DNA of 64,000 bases. Source: an actinobacterium LLX17 (GTDB lineage: Bacteria > Actinomycetota > Actinomycetes > Propionibacteriales > Nocardioidaceae). Location of the stretch: NCBI GenBank assembly GCA_000471045.1, contig KI301992.1, forward strand, positions 688,606 through 752,605, in the 5' to 3' direction. A program made the position numbers and the translations under genes. The notes beneath the pieces are model-generated. The model was given only the letters and a program-made list of their open reading frames with translations. It was not told the origin of the DNA and ran no database searches. Position 1 is the stretch's first letter, and every line of letters starts with the position of its first letter. Positions 8,930 through 19,385 of this stretch are shown one piece after another.

Positions 8930-9316
8930 GTGGACACGGGCAAGCTGGGGTTCGTCCCCGACAGCGTCATCCAAGAGCTGGGTTGGGACGACGACGTCGA
9001 CGACCAGCTGCGCGAGGCGATCGAGCAGACCACCGGCAACGCGTTGGTCGACGGCGACGTCGGGCTCGTGGTCGACGGCGTGATCCTCTGGTGGCGCGAC
9101 GGCGACGGTGATCTCGCCGACGCGCTGATGGATGCGCTGCAGGACCTCGTCGAGGGTGGCTTCATCTGGTTGCTCACCCCGAAGGTCGGCCGCCCCGGCT
9201 ACGTCTCCGGCGCCGACATCGGCGAGGCCGCACCCGTGGCCGGCATGTCCACCACCACCACGTCGTCGGCCACCGACGACTGGGCCGCCACGAAGCTCTC
9301 CAGCCACAAGCGGTAG
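8930..9316 (+). CDS. DUF3052 domain-containing protein
   Basis: About 128 aa. It begins at GTG 8930 just after AGGAGG (8921-8926) or at ATG 8918, which lacks a site; the spacing to GTG is short, so the start is uncertain. The DUF3052 signature is complete: KLGFVPDSVIQELGWDDDVDDQLREAIE, a VDGVILWWRDGDGDLADALMDA block, then TPKVGRPGYVSGADIGEAAPVAG and a terminal DDWAATKL. Function is unknown; the gene is linked to aceE and ahpE across many actinobacteria, which suggests a metabolic or redox connection. TAGGGT at 8850-8855 may be its -10. Confidence 0.88.
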   Translation: MDTGKLGFVPDSVIQELGWDDDVDDQLREAIEQTTGNALVDGDVGLVVDGVILWWRDGDGDLADALMDALQDLVEGGFIWLLTPKVGRPGYVSGADIGEAAPVAGMSTTTTSSATDDWAATKLSSHKR

Positions 9317-9362
9317 CGCGCGGCTCCTTCGTCGCCGCTCCAGCGGTTCGTGCCTCACCGCT

Positions 9363-9379
9363 GCCGGGCTTCGCCCGGC
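9363..9379. terminator. Short GC-rich hairpin between DUF3052 and ahpE
   Basis: GCCGGGC-TTC-GCCCGGC is a perfect 7-bp stem with a 3-base loop, 47 bases after the DUF3052 stop. No U-run follows, so it is either a weak terminator or a REP-like hairpin. Confidence 0.35.
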
Positions 9380-9438
9380 CGCCTCGCCTCGCCTCGCTGC
9401 GCTCGGCCCGTGGTCGGGTCCTTGGGGTGACGCAGCCA

Positions 9439-9444
9439 TAGGGT
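9439..9444 (+). promoter_or_regulatory. -10 element TAGGGT of predicted leaderless ahpE
   Basis: TAGGGT ends 6 bases before ATG 9451. There is no Shine-Dalgarno in the intervening bases, consistent with a leaderless transcript. Confidence 0.55.
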
Positions 9445-9450
9445 TACGGC

Positions 9451-9906
9451 ATGACTATCGAGATCGGCCAGGCCGCCCCCGACTTCACCCTCCGCAACCA
9501 GCACGGCGAGGAGGTCTCGCTGTCGGGTCTGCGCGGCCGGCCGGTCGTCGTGGTGTTCTACCCGTGGGCGTTCACCGGTGTGTGCACCGGTGAGCTCTGC
9601 GAGATCCGCGACAACCTCTCCGACCTCACCGCCGACGGTGCCGAGATCCTCGCCATCTCCTGCGACGCAACCTTCTCGCTGCGGGTCTTCGCCGAGCGCG
9701 AGGGCTACGACTTCTCGCTGCTGAGCGACTTCTGGCCGCATGGCGAGGTCGCCCGCGCCTACGGCGTCTTCAACGAGCAGGCGGGCGCCGCCGTGCGCGG
9801 CACGTTCGTCATCGACGCCGAGGGCGTCGTGCGCTGGAAGATCGAGAACGGCATCCCGGACGCCCGCTCGCTCGACGAGTACCGCGAGGCCCTCGCAGCT
9901 CTCTGA
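9451..9906 (+). CDS. ahpE: Peroxiredoxin, AhpE type
   Basis: 151 aa thioredoxin-fold peroxidase. The peroxidatic cysteine is Cys45 in [13 protein letters not shown]; a second cysteine, Cys50, is five residues later. The [10 protein letters not shown] pattern is that of the AhpE group, whose mycobacterial member reduces peroxides and peroxynitrite. AhpE is normally a 1-Cys enzyme; the nearby Cys50 could form a disulfide with Cys45 or be incidental. The order aceE, DUF3052, ahpE is conserved with M. tuberculosis. Confidence 0.9.
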   Translation: MTIEIGQAAPDFTLRNQHGEEVSLSGLRGRPVVVVFYPWAFTGVCTGELCEIRDNLSDLTADGAEILAISCDATFSLRVFAEREGYDFSLLSDFWPHGEVARAYGVFNEQAGAAVRGTFVIDAEGVVRWKIENGIPDARSLDEYREALAAL

Positions 9907-10005
9907 GCCGGTTCGTCGATTCCTCTGCGCCGTGCCCCCGCGGTGCGCTTTGATGGGGATGCGCGGCCGCTTGGGACCCGAGACCCCGGCGGTCGCGCGC
10001 TGTAT

Positions 10006-10141
10006 TCTCATGCCGCCCAGGGCCCGGCACCCCTGCCGGTCTCATGCCGCCCAGGGCCCGGCGCCCCTGCCGGTCTCATGCCGCCCAGGGCCCGGCACCC
10101 CTGCCGGTCTCTTGCCGCCCAGGGCGCTGACGCCCGGTCCT
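10006..10141. repeat. 34-bp tandem repeat, three near-identical copies plus a diverged fourth
   Basis: Units start at 10006, 10040, 10074 and 10108, each opening TCTCATGCCGCCCAGGGCCC and closing with CCCCTGCCGG; the fourth decays after about 20 bases. Copies 1-3 differ by about one base (GGCACC versus GGCGCC). The block fills most of the gap between ahpE and tRNA-Val. A single 27-base unit core, 26 of 27 identical, occurs on the other strand inside panB at 22613-22639, so this is a dispersed repeat family, not only a local array. Confidence 0.9.
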
Positions 10142-10163
10142 GGGGTAGGGTTCCGGGGTTCGC

Positions 10164-10240
10164 GGGCGAATAGCTCAGTTGGTCAGAGCGTCCGGTTTAC
10201 ACCCGGAAGGCCGGGGGTTCGAGACCCTCTTCGCCCACCA
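10164..10240 (+). tRNA. tRNA-Val (TAC)
   Basis: GGGCGAA (10164-10170) pairs with TTCGCCC (10230-10236). The anticodon stem TCCGG/CCGGA holds loop TTTACAC, so the anticodon is TAC. Discriminator A and CCA (10238-10240) are encoded. It begins about 20 bases after the 34-bp repeat array. Confidence 0.97.
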
Positions 10241-10261
10241 GTCACATCCGAGTCGGGACCC

Positions 10262-10708
10262 ATGACCATGAAGCAGAACCTGCACTTCGTCACGCTCGCC
10301 ACCATCGACCTCGACGCCACCCGTGCGTTCTACGGCGCCCTCGGCTGGACGCCGCTCATCGACGTCGAGGACGAGATCGTCTTCTACCAGGTGGCGCCAG
10401 GGATGGTGCTGGGGTTCTTCGACGCCGAGAAGTTCGGCCAGGACCTCGCCGCCTCCACCGACCACTCCCGGCTCGGCGGTGTCACGCTGTCGCACAACGT
10501 CGAGAGCCCCGCCGAGGTCCACGAGCTCACGGGATCGATGGCCGCGGCCGGTGGTGCGGTGCTGAAGCAGCCGCAGGCCGGCCAGTTCGGTGGCATCTTC
10601 CACGCGCACGTGCAGGACCCCAACGGGGTGATCTGGGAGATCGCGCACAACCCCGGCTGGCACGTCGACGCCGACGGCACGGTCTCCTTCAGCGAGCCGA
10701 CGGACTAG
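10262..10708 (+). CDS. VOC (glyoxalase/bleomycin-resistance) family protein
   Basis: 148 aa, with ATGs at 10262 and 10268 both possible. Two beta-alpha-beta-beta-beta modules are visible: residues 1-60 ([23 protein letters not shown]) and 75-135 ending in [22 protein letters not shown], where the late Glu is the usual metal ligand. VOC proteins range from lyases and dioxygenases to binding-only resistance proteins; nothing here singles one out. Its stop overlaps the stop of the convergent enoyl-CoA-hydratase-family gene by 4 bases. Confidence 0.85.
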   Translation: MTMKQNLHFVTLATIDLDATRAFYGALGWTPLIDVEDEIVFYQVAPGMVLGFFDAEKFGQDLAASTDHSRLGGVTLSHNVESPAEVHELTGSMAAAGGAVLKQPQAGQFGGIFHAHVQDPNGVIWEIAHNPGWHVDADGTVSFSEPTD

Positions 10709-11754
10709 CTGCTCGCGAGCCCCAGCTCGTCGTCGCCCAGCGACGCGAAGCAGGACTCGACCAGCGCCGGATCGACCCCGATGATCGTGGCGGGGTCCCA
10801 CCGCGGGTCGCGGTCCTTGTCGACGAGCTGCGCGCGGATGCCCTCGGCCGCGTCGTGAGTGGCGAACAACCGGCAGGCCAGGCGGTACTCGAGATCGAGC
10901 GACTCGCGCAGATCGCTGAAGTCGGCCGACTCCCGCAGGGCGCGCAGGGTCACCGCGAGGGCCGTGGGGGAGCGGCGGCCGATCGTGTCGGCGGCCTCCC
11001 GAGCCGCCGGTTCGTCCGAGGTGGCGAGCCGTTCGACGATGACGCCCAGATCGTCGCCGGCGTAGCAGGAGTCGATCCAGTCCTGTGCGAGGGGAAGCTC
11101 CGGTTCCGGTGCGCCGAACTCCACGGCAGCGACCGCGTCGGCCGGGTCCTCGACGGCGAGTCGCTCGATGAGGTCGCCGAGCCGGTCACTGGGCACCATG
11201 TGGTCGGCGAGGCCGAGCGCGATGGCGTCGGCCGCCCCGACCGAGCCCGCCGTCAGGGCCAAGTGGGTCCCGAGCTGGCCGGGTGTGCGCGACAGCAGCC
11301 ACGTGCCACCCACGTCGGGCAGGAAGCCGATGCCGGTCTCGGGCATGCCGATCGACGAGCGCTCGGTGACGACCCGGGTGCCGGCGTGCGCGGACAGGCC
11401 GATGCCGCCGCCGAGCACGATGCCGTCCATGGCCGCCACGAACGTCTTCGGGTACTCGGCGATCAGGGCGTTGAGGCGGTACTCGTCGGCCCAGAACGCC
11501 GCCGCGGCCGAACCGCCCTCGCGGGCGTCGCGCCACAGCGCCACCATGTCGCCACCGGCGCACAGGCCGCGACTCCCGGCGCCACTCAGCACGATCGTCT
11601 CGACGGCATCGTCGTCCGCCCACTCCTCGAGCTGTGCCGTCAGGAGGAGCACCATCTCGTGCGTCAGGGCATTGATCGCACGCGGGCGATTCAGCACCAG
11701 ATGGCCGAGGCGACCCGCTCGACGAGCGAGGACGGGTGGTTCGGTCGAGCTCAT
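10705..11754 (-). CDS. 3-hydroxyisobutyryl-CoA hydrolase / enoyl-CoA hydratase-isomerase family
   Basis: 349 aa, longer than plain enoyl-CoA hydratases (about 260) and of the size of HIBCH. Crotonase-fold markers: [15 protein letters not shown] near residue 20, oxyanion-hole loop [34 protein letters not shown] and the [19 protein letters not shown] block, all typical of HIBCH. The C-terminal third carries the family extension ([36 protein letters not shown]). It would act in valine breakdown. No other valine-degradation gene is adjacent. Confidence 0.85.
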   Translation of the reverse strand: MSSTEPPVLARRAGRLGHLVLNRPRAINALTHEMVLLLTAQLEEWADDDAVETIVLSGAGSRGLCAGGDMVALWRDAREGGSAAAAFWADEYRLNALIAEYPKTFVAAMDGIVLGGGIGLSAHAGTRVVTERSSIGMPETGIGFLPDVGGTWLLSRTPGQLGTHLALTAGSVGAADAIALGLADHMVPSDRLGDLIERLAVEDPADAVAAVEFGAPEPELPLAQDWIDSCYAGDDLGVIVERLATSDEPAAREAADTIGRRSPTALAVTLRALRESADFSDLRESLDLEYRLACRLFATHDAAEGIRAQLVDKDRDPRWDPATIIGVDPALVESCFASLGDDELGLASS

Positions 11755-11818
11755 GGACGTCCTTCCGTGGGGGAGTGTTCAGTCGTACCAGCCGGCCCTC
11801 GCGGGTGATCATGGGGCC

Positions 11819-12592
11819 ATGACCGAGATGGCAGAGGTCGTGGCGCGGCTGCGCGCTGCGGGATGTGTCTACGCCGAGCAGGAGGCGGCCCTGCTGCACG
11901 ACGTGGCCGACGGTGTGGCGCTCGATGATCTGGTCGCCCGGCGGGTGGCGGGGGAGCCGTTGGAGCACCTGCTCGGTCGTGTCGAGTTCCGCGGTCTTCG
12001 GCTCGTCCTGACCCCCGGGGTGTTCGTGCCCCGCCAGCGCACCGCGCTGGTCGTCGAGGAAGGACTGCGGGCCCTGCGGTCGGACGCGCTCGCGATCGAC
12101 CTGTGCTGTGGGGCGGGAACGATCGGCGCGGGGATCGGGAGTGCCCGGCCGGACGTCGAGCTGTGGGCCACCGAGCTCGATCCGACGGCCGCCGCCAGTG
12201 CGCGGCAGAACCTGGGCGGGCCCGTCCGGGTCGGCGACCTCTTCGAGCCGCTGCCGTCGCGCCTGTGGGGGCGCGTCGACCTCGTGGCGGCCAACCTCCC
12301 CTACGTGCCCACTGCCGCCATCGCCACGATGCCGGCCGAGGCGCGCGACCACGAACCGCGCCTGGGCCTGGACGGCGGCGACGACGGCCTGAGGCTGCAC
12401 CGCCGGGCCGTGCCGGAGGCGGCCGAGTGGCTCGCGCCGGGCGGACGACTCGTGGTGGAGTGCGGGCGTCCCCAGGCGTCGACGCTGGCCGACCTGATGC
12501 GCGCGTCGGGACTCGACGCGTCCATCGTCACGGACGACGCGCTCGACGGCACCGTCGTCTCCGGGCGGCGGAACGATACGGTCACCGCGTGA
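11819..12592 (+). CDS. Putative protein N5-glutamine methyltransferase (PrmC/HemK-like)
   Basis: 257 aa from the ATG at 11819. An N-terminal helical part precedes a VARRVAGEPLEHLLGRVEFRGL block typical of HemK/PrmC. Then come the SAM-binding motif (AIDLCCGAGTIGAGIG) and the substrate-amide motif, here NLPYVP in place of canonical NPPYIP. The family methylates glutamine in release factors or ribosomal protein. The Leu-for-Pro change and short N-terminal domain make it a PrmC relative, not the true prmC. Its stop overlaps the following TetR start (GTGA), so the two are co-transcribed. Confidence 0.82.
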   Translation: MTEMAEVVARLRAAGCVYAEQEAALLHDVADGVALDDLVARRVAGEPLEHLLGRVEFRGLRLVLTPGVFVPRQRTALVVEEGLRALRSDALAIDLCCGAGTIGAGIGSARPDVELWATELDPTAAASARQNLGGPVRVGDLFEPLPSRLWGRVDLVAANLPYVPTAAIATMPAEARDHEPRLGLDGGDDGLRLHRRAVPEAAEWLAPGGRLVVECGRPQASTLADLMRASGLDASIVTDDALDGTVVSGRRNDTVTA

Positions 12593-13200
12593 GCACCAAG
12601 CGTCGTCAGGCGACCCGCGCCCGCCTCCTCGAGGCCGGCCGCGAGCTGATGGCCGAGATCGGCATCCAGGGCGCGACGGTCGAGGCGATCTGCGAGCGGG
12701 CGGGGTTCACGCGCGGCGCGTTCTACTCGAACTACGCCAGCAAGGACGAGCTGATCCTCGACCTGTTCGATCACGAGAAGACGATCCTGGTCAGCCTCAT
12801 GCAGGCCGCGCTCGACGCCGAGCTGCGGCCCGACGACGACGTCGCCTCGATGCTGCGGGCCGCCGACCACTTCCTCGCGGCCTACCCCCGTGACCGCACC
12901 AGCTTCCTGGTGCACCAGGAGTTCGTGACGCACGGGATTCGCGGCCGCGCGGTGGCGCAGGTGTACCGGGAGGTCTGGAACGAGACCCACCGCGAGTTCG
13001 TGCGCATCATCGACCACGCCCTCACGGTGCTGAACCGCCGCCTCACCGTGCCCCTCGACCAGGCGGCGCTCGTGCTGATCGGCGCCTGGGAGATGGTCAT
13101 GCGCGAGGCCTTCCTCGAGTCCGACGACGACGAGGCCGACACGGCGGCTTTCTCGCAGATGCTCCCGCAGCTGCTGCTCGCCTTCCTCGAGCCTGTCTAG
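12589..13200 (+). CDS. TetR/AcrR family transcriptional regulator
   Basis: 203 aa; GTG start overlaps the methyltransferase stop by 4 bases, implying translational coupling. The N-terminal DNA-binding domain is clear: RARLLEAGRELMAEIGIQGATVEAICERAGFTRGAFYSNYASKDELILDLF. The C-terminal ligand domain is all-helical with no recognisable specificity. It probably controls its own operon or a distant target; no palindrome was found directly upstream of the pair. Confidence 0.9.
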   Translation: MSTKRRQATRARLLEAGRELMAEIGIQGATVEAICERAGFTRGAFYSNYASKDELILDLFDHEKTILVSLMQAALDAELRPDDDVASMLRAADHFLAAYPRDRTSFLVHQEFVTHGIRGRAVAQVYREVWNETHREFVRIIDHALTVLNRRLTVPLDQAALVLIGAWEMVMREAFLESDDDEADTAAFSQMLPQLLLAFLEPV

Positions 13201-13243
13201 CCGGGTTGTGGAGAACCTGCCGCCCACTGTCGGGACCGGCTGA

Positions 13244-13249
13244 CACGAT
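13244..13249 (+). promoter_or_regulatory. -10-like element CACGAT of possibly leaderless recQ
   Basis: CACGAT ends exactly 6 bases before ATG 13256. It departs from TAnnnT at the first base, so support comes mainly from the conserved spacing seen at other genes in the window. Confidence 0.35.
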
Positions 13250-13255
13250 GGCGGC

Positions 13256-15367
<2,112 letters not shown>

Positions 15368-15371
15368 GCAC

Positions 15372-15377
15372 TAGGCT
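15372..15377 (+). promoter_or_regulatory. -10 element TAGGCT of predicted leaderless Nif3 operon
   Basis: TAGGCT ends 6 bases before ATG 15384, leaving no room for a ribosome-binding site. It lies directly after the recQ stop. Confidence 0.5.
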
Positions 15378-15383
15378 CGTCGC

Positions 15384-16517
15384 ATGGCTTCCCTGCGTGA
15401 CGTCGTGGCAGTCCTCGACCAGCTGTACGACCCCCGGTGGGCCGACGGATGGGACGCCGTCGGAACCGTCGTGGGTGACCCCGAGGCCGAGGTGCGCAGC
15501 ATCCTGTTCGCCGTCGATCCGGTCCAGGCCGTGGCCGACGAAGCCGTCGCCGGGGGGCACCAGCTCCTGGTGACGCACCACCCGCTGTGGCTCAAGGGCG
15601 TCACGTCGGTCGCCGCCTCGGATCCCAAGGGCAGGGTGGTGCACACGCTGCTGAGCTCTGGCGTCGCCCTGCACACCTGTCACACCAACGCCGACGTGCC
15701 GCCGCTCGGCGTCTCGGAGTCGATGGCGCTCGCGCTCGGTCTGCAGGACGTCAGGCCCCTCGACGTCGACACCGACCCGATGGACGTCTGGACGGTCTTC
15801 GTCCCCGACGACCACGCCGACTCGGTACTCGCCGCGATGCACGGGGCCGGAGCCGGACGGTACGACCTGTACGACAGCGCCGCCTTCCGCTCCGCCGGCA
15901 CCGGCCAGTTCCGACCCCTCGACGGTGCCAGGCCCGCCATCGGCGCCGTCGGCGACGTCGAGCAGGTCGCCGAGACCCGCCTGCACCTCGTGGCGTCACC
16001 GGGGGTGCGTGAGTCCGTGCGCTCGGCACTGCTCGCGGCCCACCCCTACGAGGTGCCCGCCTACGACGTCGTCGCCGCCGAGCCCACGCCGTCCGACCGT
16101 GGCAGCGGCCGCATCGGCCTGCTGCCCGAGGCAATGCCGCTGGGGGAGTTCGCCGACCACGTGGCTCGCTCGCTGCCCGCCCACGGCGGCGCCACCCGCG
16201 TGGCGGGCGACCTCGAGCGGCCCATCCGCACCGTCGCGCTGTGCGGCGGCTCGGGCGACTTCCTGCTCGGTCCGGCCACTGCGGCCGGTGCCGACGTGCA
16301 CGTCACGTCCGACCTCAAGCACCACACGGTCAGCGAGCATCTCGAACGACCTGGCGCGTGTGCCGTCGTCGACGTCCCGCACTGGGCCGCGGAGTGGACC
16401 TGGCTGCCAGTGGCCGCCCGCGCCGTGCAGGAGCGCCTCGGCAATGGCGTCAGCACCCACGTCTCCACGCTCGTCACCGACCCGTGGACCGTCAGCCGCA
16501 CTCACGACCGGCCCTGA
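15384..16517 (+). CDS. Nif3-like dinuclear metal center hexameric protein
   Basis: 377 aa, the long form with a central insert (YqfO type). The metal-binding motif THHPLWLKG lies at about residues 63-71, with a second set in VALHTCHTNAD; the C-terminal ligands fall in a VTSDLKHHT block. The middle (about 130-230) is the PII-like domain found in YqfO. Nif3 proteins bind two metals and form toroids; the physiological reaction is unsettled, although a GTP cyclohydrolase activity has been described for some. First gene of a three-gene operon with the zinc-ribbon protein and a phosphatase. Confidence 0.9.
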   Translation: MASLRDVVAVLDQLYDPRWADGWDAVGTVVGDPEAEVRSILFAVDPVQAVADEAVAGGHQLLVTHHPLWLKGVTSVAASDPKGRVVHTLLSSGVALHTCHTNADVPPLGVSESMALALGLQDVRPLDVDTDPMDVWTVFVPDDHADSVLAAMHGAGAGRYDLYDSAAFRSAGTGQFRPLDGARPAIGAVGDVEQVAETRLHLVASPGVRESVRSALLAAHPYEVPAYDVVAAEPTPSDRGSGRIGLLPEAMPLGEFADHVARSLPAHGGATRVAGDLERPIRTVALCGGSGDFLLGPATAAGADVHVTSDLKHHTVSEHLERPGACAVVDVPHWAAEWTWLPVAARAVQERLGNGVSTHVSTLVTDPWTVSRTHDRP

Positions 16518-16562
16518 ACGGTACGGTGGGCATCTCGTACACCCTCGACCCGGGAGCCCACG

Positions 16563-17303
16563 CTGAAAGCCGCACCCTCCGACCAGCTGGTCGTGCTCGA
16601 CCTGGCTGATCGCGACGCCGTCATCGCCCAGCTCGACCACCGCCGCCGCTCGCTCCCACAGCTGGCGCGCCTCGCCGAGCTGGGTGCCCAGCGCAAGGAC
16701 GTCAACGACCGGCGCATCGAGCTGCAGACGACCGTCGACGACCTGACGCGCGAGCAGCGCAAGGCCGACACCGAGGTCGAGCAGGTCAAGGCCCGCAAGC
16801 AGCGCGACGAGGAACGCCTCAACTCTGGTGCCGTCAACAACCCCAAGGACCTCGAGAACATCCAGCACGAGCTCGTTGCCCTGGAGCGCCGCATCGGCGT
16901 GCTCGAGGACGCCGAGCTCGAGATCATGGAGCAGCTCGAGACCGCCGAGGGCGAGCTGTCGGTCGTCGTCGAGCAGCTGGCAGGGATCGACGCCAGCATC
17001 GCCGAGGCCGAGGCCGAGCGCGACCAGCAGGTCGCCGTCCTCGACGAGCAAGCTGCGGCCGCGCTGTCGGACCGCAAGGACATGGTCGTCCTGGTGCCCG
17101 ACGACCTGCTGGCGCTGTACGAGAAGATCCGAGCCCAGTACGGCTCCGGCGCCGCGGTCCTGCGCGCCCGGCGCTGCGAGGGATGCCGGCTCGAGCTGAA
17201 CGGCTCGGACATCCGCGAGATCGCCGTCACCTCCGAGGACACCGTGGTGCGGTGCCCCGAGTGCAGCCGCATCCTGGTGCGCACCGACGAGTCGGGGCTG
17301 TGA
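16563..17303 (+). CDS. Coiled-coil zinc-ribbon protein (C4-type, CT398-like)
   Basis: About 246 aa. The conserved N-terminus (KAAPSDQLVVLDLADRDAVI) begins at a CTG codon at 16563, which has GGGAG 6 bases upstream; the first GTG (16593) lacks a site and would cut ten conserved-looking residues. A long coiled coil (about 30-170) precedes a C4 zinc ribbon, CEGC and CPEC. Homologues such as Rv2229c sit between Nif3 and an RNase H/phosphatase gene in mycobacteria. The role is unknown, possibly nucleic-acid binding. Its stop overlaps the next start (GTGA). Confidence 0.85.
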   Translation: MKAAPSDQLVVLDLADRDAVIAQLDHRRRSLPQLARLAELGAQRKDVNDRRIELQTTVDDLTREQRKADTEVEQVKARKQRDEERLNSGAVNNPKDLENIQHELVALERRIGVLEDAELEIMEQLETAEGELSVVVEQLAGIDASIAEAEAERDQQVAVLDEQAAAALSDRKDMVVLVPDDLLALYEKIRAQYGSGAAVLRARRCEGCRLELNGSDIREIAVTSEDTVVRCPECSRILVRTDESGL

Positions 17304-17953
17304 CGAAGAACCAGCTCGTCGGGTGGCGCGGCGCCATGCACGGTGAGCCGACGACCCTGATCCTGCTGCGGCACGGCGTCACGGCCAGCACGCTCGGCAA
17401 GCTGTTCTGCGGTTCCGGCGGCAGCGACCCCGGTCTCGTGGCCGAGGGTGAGGAGCAGGCCCGACGGGCCGCCGAGCACCTCGCGGCGCGGAGAGGCATC
17501 GACGCCATCATCGCGTCACCGCTGCGCCGGACGCAGGAGACCGCGGGGGTGGTTGCCGAGGCCCTCGGTCTCGACGTCACCACCGAGCCCCTGATCGCCG
17601 AGGCCGCGTTCGGCGAGTGGGACGGGTTCTCGTTCGCCGAGATCATGGATCGCTGGCCCACCGAGCTCGACGCCTGGTTGGCGTCGACGGCCGTCGCCCC
17701 GCCGGGAGGCGAGACCTTCGACGCCGTGGCCGAGCGCACCGCGCAGCTGCAGCAGCGCCTCGTCGAGGAGCACGCGGGGCAGACGATCGTGGCGGTCAGT
17801 CACGTGACGCCCATCAAGATGCTGACCCGCCTGGCGCTCGGCGCACCGATGGACGTCATCTACCGCATGGAGCTCGCCCCGGCCTCCCTGACCACCATCG
17901 TCTGGTGGCCCGACGGCACCCCGAGCCTCCGCTCCTTCTCCGTCACACCCTGA
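17300..17953 (+). CDS. Histidine phosphatase family protein (CobC-like)
   Basis: 217 aa; GTG start overlaps the zinc-ribbon stop by 4 bases. The catalytic motif is LLRHGVTAST with phospho-acceptor His25; further active-site residues are in SPLRRTQETA, the acid pair EAAFGEWDG and late SHVTPIK. In mycobacteria and streptomycetes the equivalent gene encodes an RNase HI domain fused ahead of this phosphatase. Here the RNase H part is absent and only about 15 linker-like residues (TKNQLVGWRGAMHGEP) precede the phosphatase. It probably acts on alpha-ribazole phosphate or another small phosphate ester. Confidence 0.88.
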   Translation: MTKNQLVGWRGAMHGEPTTLILLRHGVTASTLGKLFCGSGGSDPGLVAEGEEQARRAAEHLAARRGIDAIIASPLRRTQETAGVVAEALGLDVTTEPLIAEAAFGEWDGFSFAEIMDRWPTELDAWLASTAVAPPGGETFDAVAERTAQLQQRLVEEHAGQTIVAVSHVTPIKMLTRLALGAPMDVIYRMELAPASLTTIVWWPDGTPSLRSFSVTP

Positions 17954-17956
17954 CGC

Positions 17957-18703
17957 TCAGGTGGTGATGACGTCGAGGCGGTCGTCGTGGGGCTCGACGG
18001 TCCAGCCGAGGGCGCGGACGGAATCGACGAGCTCGTCGGGCGTGGTCGGCTCGTCGCCCGACTCGAGCAGCGCCCGGGCGATGCGCCCCTTGGTCGCCTT
18101 GTTGAAGTGGCTGACGACCGTGCGCTTGCCGTTCGCCTCGTGCAGCACCCGCATCGTGGCCGTGGATACCCCGGTCGGTGCTTGGCCCAGCTGCACGTAG
18201 GTGCCGGAGCGCAGGTCGAGCACGAGCCCGCCGTCGGCGAGGTCGGCGATCGCGCGTGGCACCACCGGCTTCCAGCGGCTGGCCACCGTGCCGAGCCGGG
18301 GGAGCGTCGTGCCGCCGGACAGCTTGTAGGCCGGGATGCGGTCACCGGGACGCACGAGTCCGAACAGCGCGGACGCGATGGCGATGCGCTCGTCAGCACG
18401 CCGCCGAGCGGTCGCGTCGAGCGAGTCGAGACCCAGCTCGCCGAACAGCACGCCGGTGTAGACCGCGTCGGCCCGTCCGGCCGGCTCCTCGCGCAGGCGC
18501 GTGTTCTGCTCGAGCAGGTCGGCCTGCGTCGGCCCCAGCCCCAGGATCTCGGCCCCGCGGCGCGTAGCGCTGAGCCGCACCAGAGCGCTGAGCAGCTGCT
18601 CGCGCACGCGCGTGAGCCCCGGCGAGGAAAGGGTCGACAGGTCGAGCGGGTCGCCGCCCTCGGGCCGGGTCTTGCCCTCGGACGGCGGCAGCAGGATCAG
18701 CAC
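17957..18703 (-). CDS. yaaA: Peroxide stress protein YaaA
   Basis: 248 aa, the standard length for UPF0246/YaaA. Family blocks: MLILLPPSEGKTRPEGG at the N-terminus, AVYTGVLFGELGL, a mid-region with RIPAYKLSGGTTLPRLG, and VSHFNKATKGRIAR near the C-terminus. In E. coli YaaA limits intracellular iron during peroxide stress and binds DNA; the actinobacterial role is inferred from that. It is convergent with the phosphatase gene (3-base gap) and 19 bp after the manganese exporter gene. Confidence 0.9.
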   Translation of the reverse strand: MLILLPPSEGKTRPEGGDPLDLSTLSSPGLTRVREQLLSALVRLSATRRGAEILGLGPTQADLLEQNTRLREEPAGRADAVYTGVLFGELGLDSLDATARRRADERIAIASALFGLVRPGDRIPAYKLSGGTTLPRLGTVASRWKPVVPRAIADLADGGLVLDLRSGTYVQLGQAPTGVSTATMRVLHEANGKRTVVSHFNKATKGRIARALLESGDEPTTPDELVDSVRALGWTVEPHDDRLDVITT

Positions 18704-18722
18704 CCCGAGACCCTATCCGGCG

Positions 18723-19304
18723 TCACAGGAGGCGGATGCCCTCGACCACCAGCAGGACCGCGAAGACCGCGAAGGCCGCCGCGGCCCCGTAGCGGATGAC
18801 CTTCTCGGGCAGCTTGCGGCCGAGCATCGCGCCGACGACGATCGCCATCGCGTCCGCCGCCACCATGCCGACGGTGCTGCCGATCCAGACGCCGACCCAG
18901 TCGTTGTTCACGGCCAGCGTGATGGTGGCGAGCATCGTCTTGTCGCCCAGCTCGGCCAGGAAGAACGCCAGGCCGACCGCCAGCAGGGCCCGCCCGGACG
19001 CGTTCCTGGCCTTCTGCGCCTCGTCCTCGGTCAGCTCGTCCCCGCGGAGGGTCCACGCGGCGAATCCGAGGAACGCGACACCGGCGACGATCGAGATCCA
19101 GCCCTGGTACTCGGAGAACGCGTCACCGATCCAGTAGCCGATGCCGACCGAGGCGAGGTGGACGATCGCCGTGGCGACGGTGATGCCGATCAGCACGTCC
19201 CGCACGCGATAGCGGGAGGCGAAGGTCATCGCCATCAGCTGGCTCTTGTCGCCGAGCTCGGCGATGAAGATGACCACCGTGCTGAGCAGCAGGGCGTCGA
19301 TCAT
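18723..19304 (-). CDS. TMEM165/GDT1 (MneA-like) family manganese exporter
   Basis: 193 aa, six predicted membrane segments in two homologous halves, each with the family signature: ELGDKS at residues 16-21 and ELGDKT near 117-122. This family exports Mn2+ (MneA of Vibrio) or exchanges Mn2+/Ca2+ for protons (GDT1, TMEM165). The manganese assignment is strengthened by the yybP-ykoY-type riboswitch in its leader. Its GAGGAG ribosome-binding site (in 19314-19322) lies inside a hairpin. The ATG is 19302-19304. Confidence 0.9.
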   Translation of the reverse strand: MIDALLLSTVVIFIAELGDKSQLMAMTFASRYRVRDVLIGITVATAIVHLASVGIGYWIGDAFSEYQGWISIVAGVAFLGFAAWTLRGDELTEDEAQKARNASGRALLAVGLAFFLAELGDKTMLATITLAVNNDWVGVWIGSTVGMVAADAMAIVVGAMLGRKLPEKVIRYGAAAAFAVFAVLLVVEGIRLL

Positions 19305-19313
19305 GAAGAAGGG

Positions 19314-19371
19314 CTCCTCGTCTCCCGGACGAAGAGCCTCAGCGTGACGAGTCCTCGACCGGGCTCGTCAC
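19314..19371 (-). promoter_or_regulatory. Riboswitch expression platform: anti-P1 hairpin and SD-sequestering hairpin
   Basis: On the RNA, GTGACGAG (19364-19371) pairs with CTCGTCAC (19344-19351). The loop of this hairpin holds CCGGTCGAGG (19353-19362), which can instead pair over 10 bp with TTTCGACCGG (19381-19390), the 3' side of riboswitch helix P1. Nearer the gene, CTCTTCGTC (19328-19336) pairs at 8 of 9 positions with GACGAGGAG (19314-19322), hiding the Shine-Dalgarno. Mutually exclusive pairing of P1 and anti-P1 is what a translational switch needs. Confidence 0.6.
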
Positions 19372-19385
19372 ATGACAGATCCGGT

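Noticed and set aside
8918-8930. ATG 8918 as start of the DUF3052 gene
   Set aside because: It has no ribosome-binding site, and the AGGAGG that follows it would fall inside the coding sequence; kept only as an alternative.
10006-10141. Possible CRISPR array
   Set aside because: The 34-bp units are directly abutting with no unique spacers, and there are no cas genes in the window.
441-10240. tRNA genes as integration (att) sites of a mobile island
   Set aside because: No integrase, no direct repeat of the tRNA 3' end, and the neighbouring genes are core genes in conserved order.
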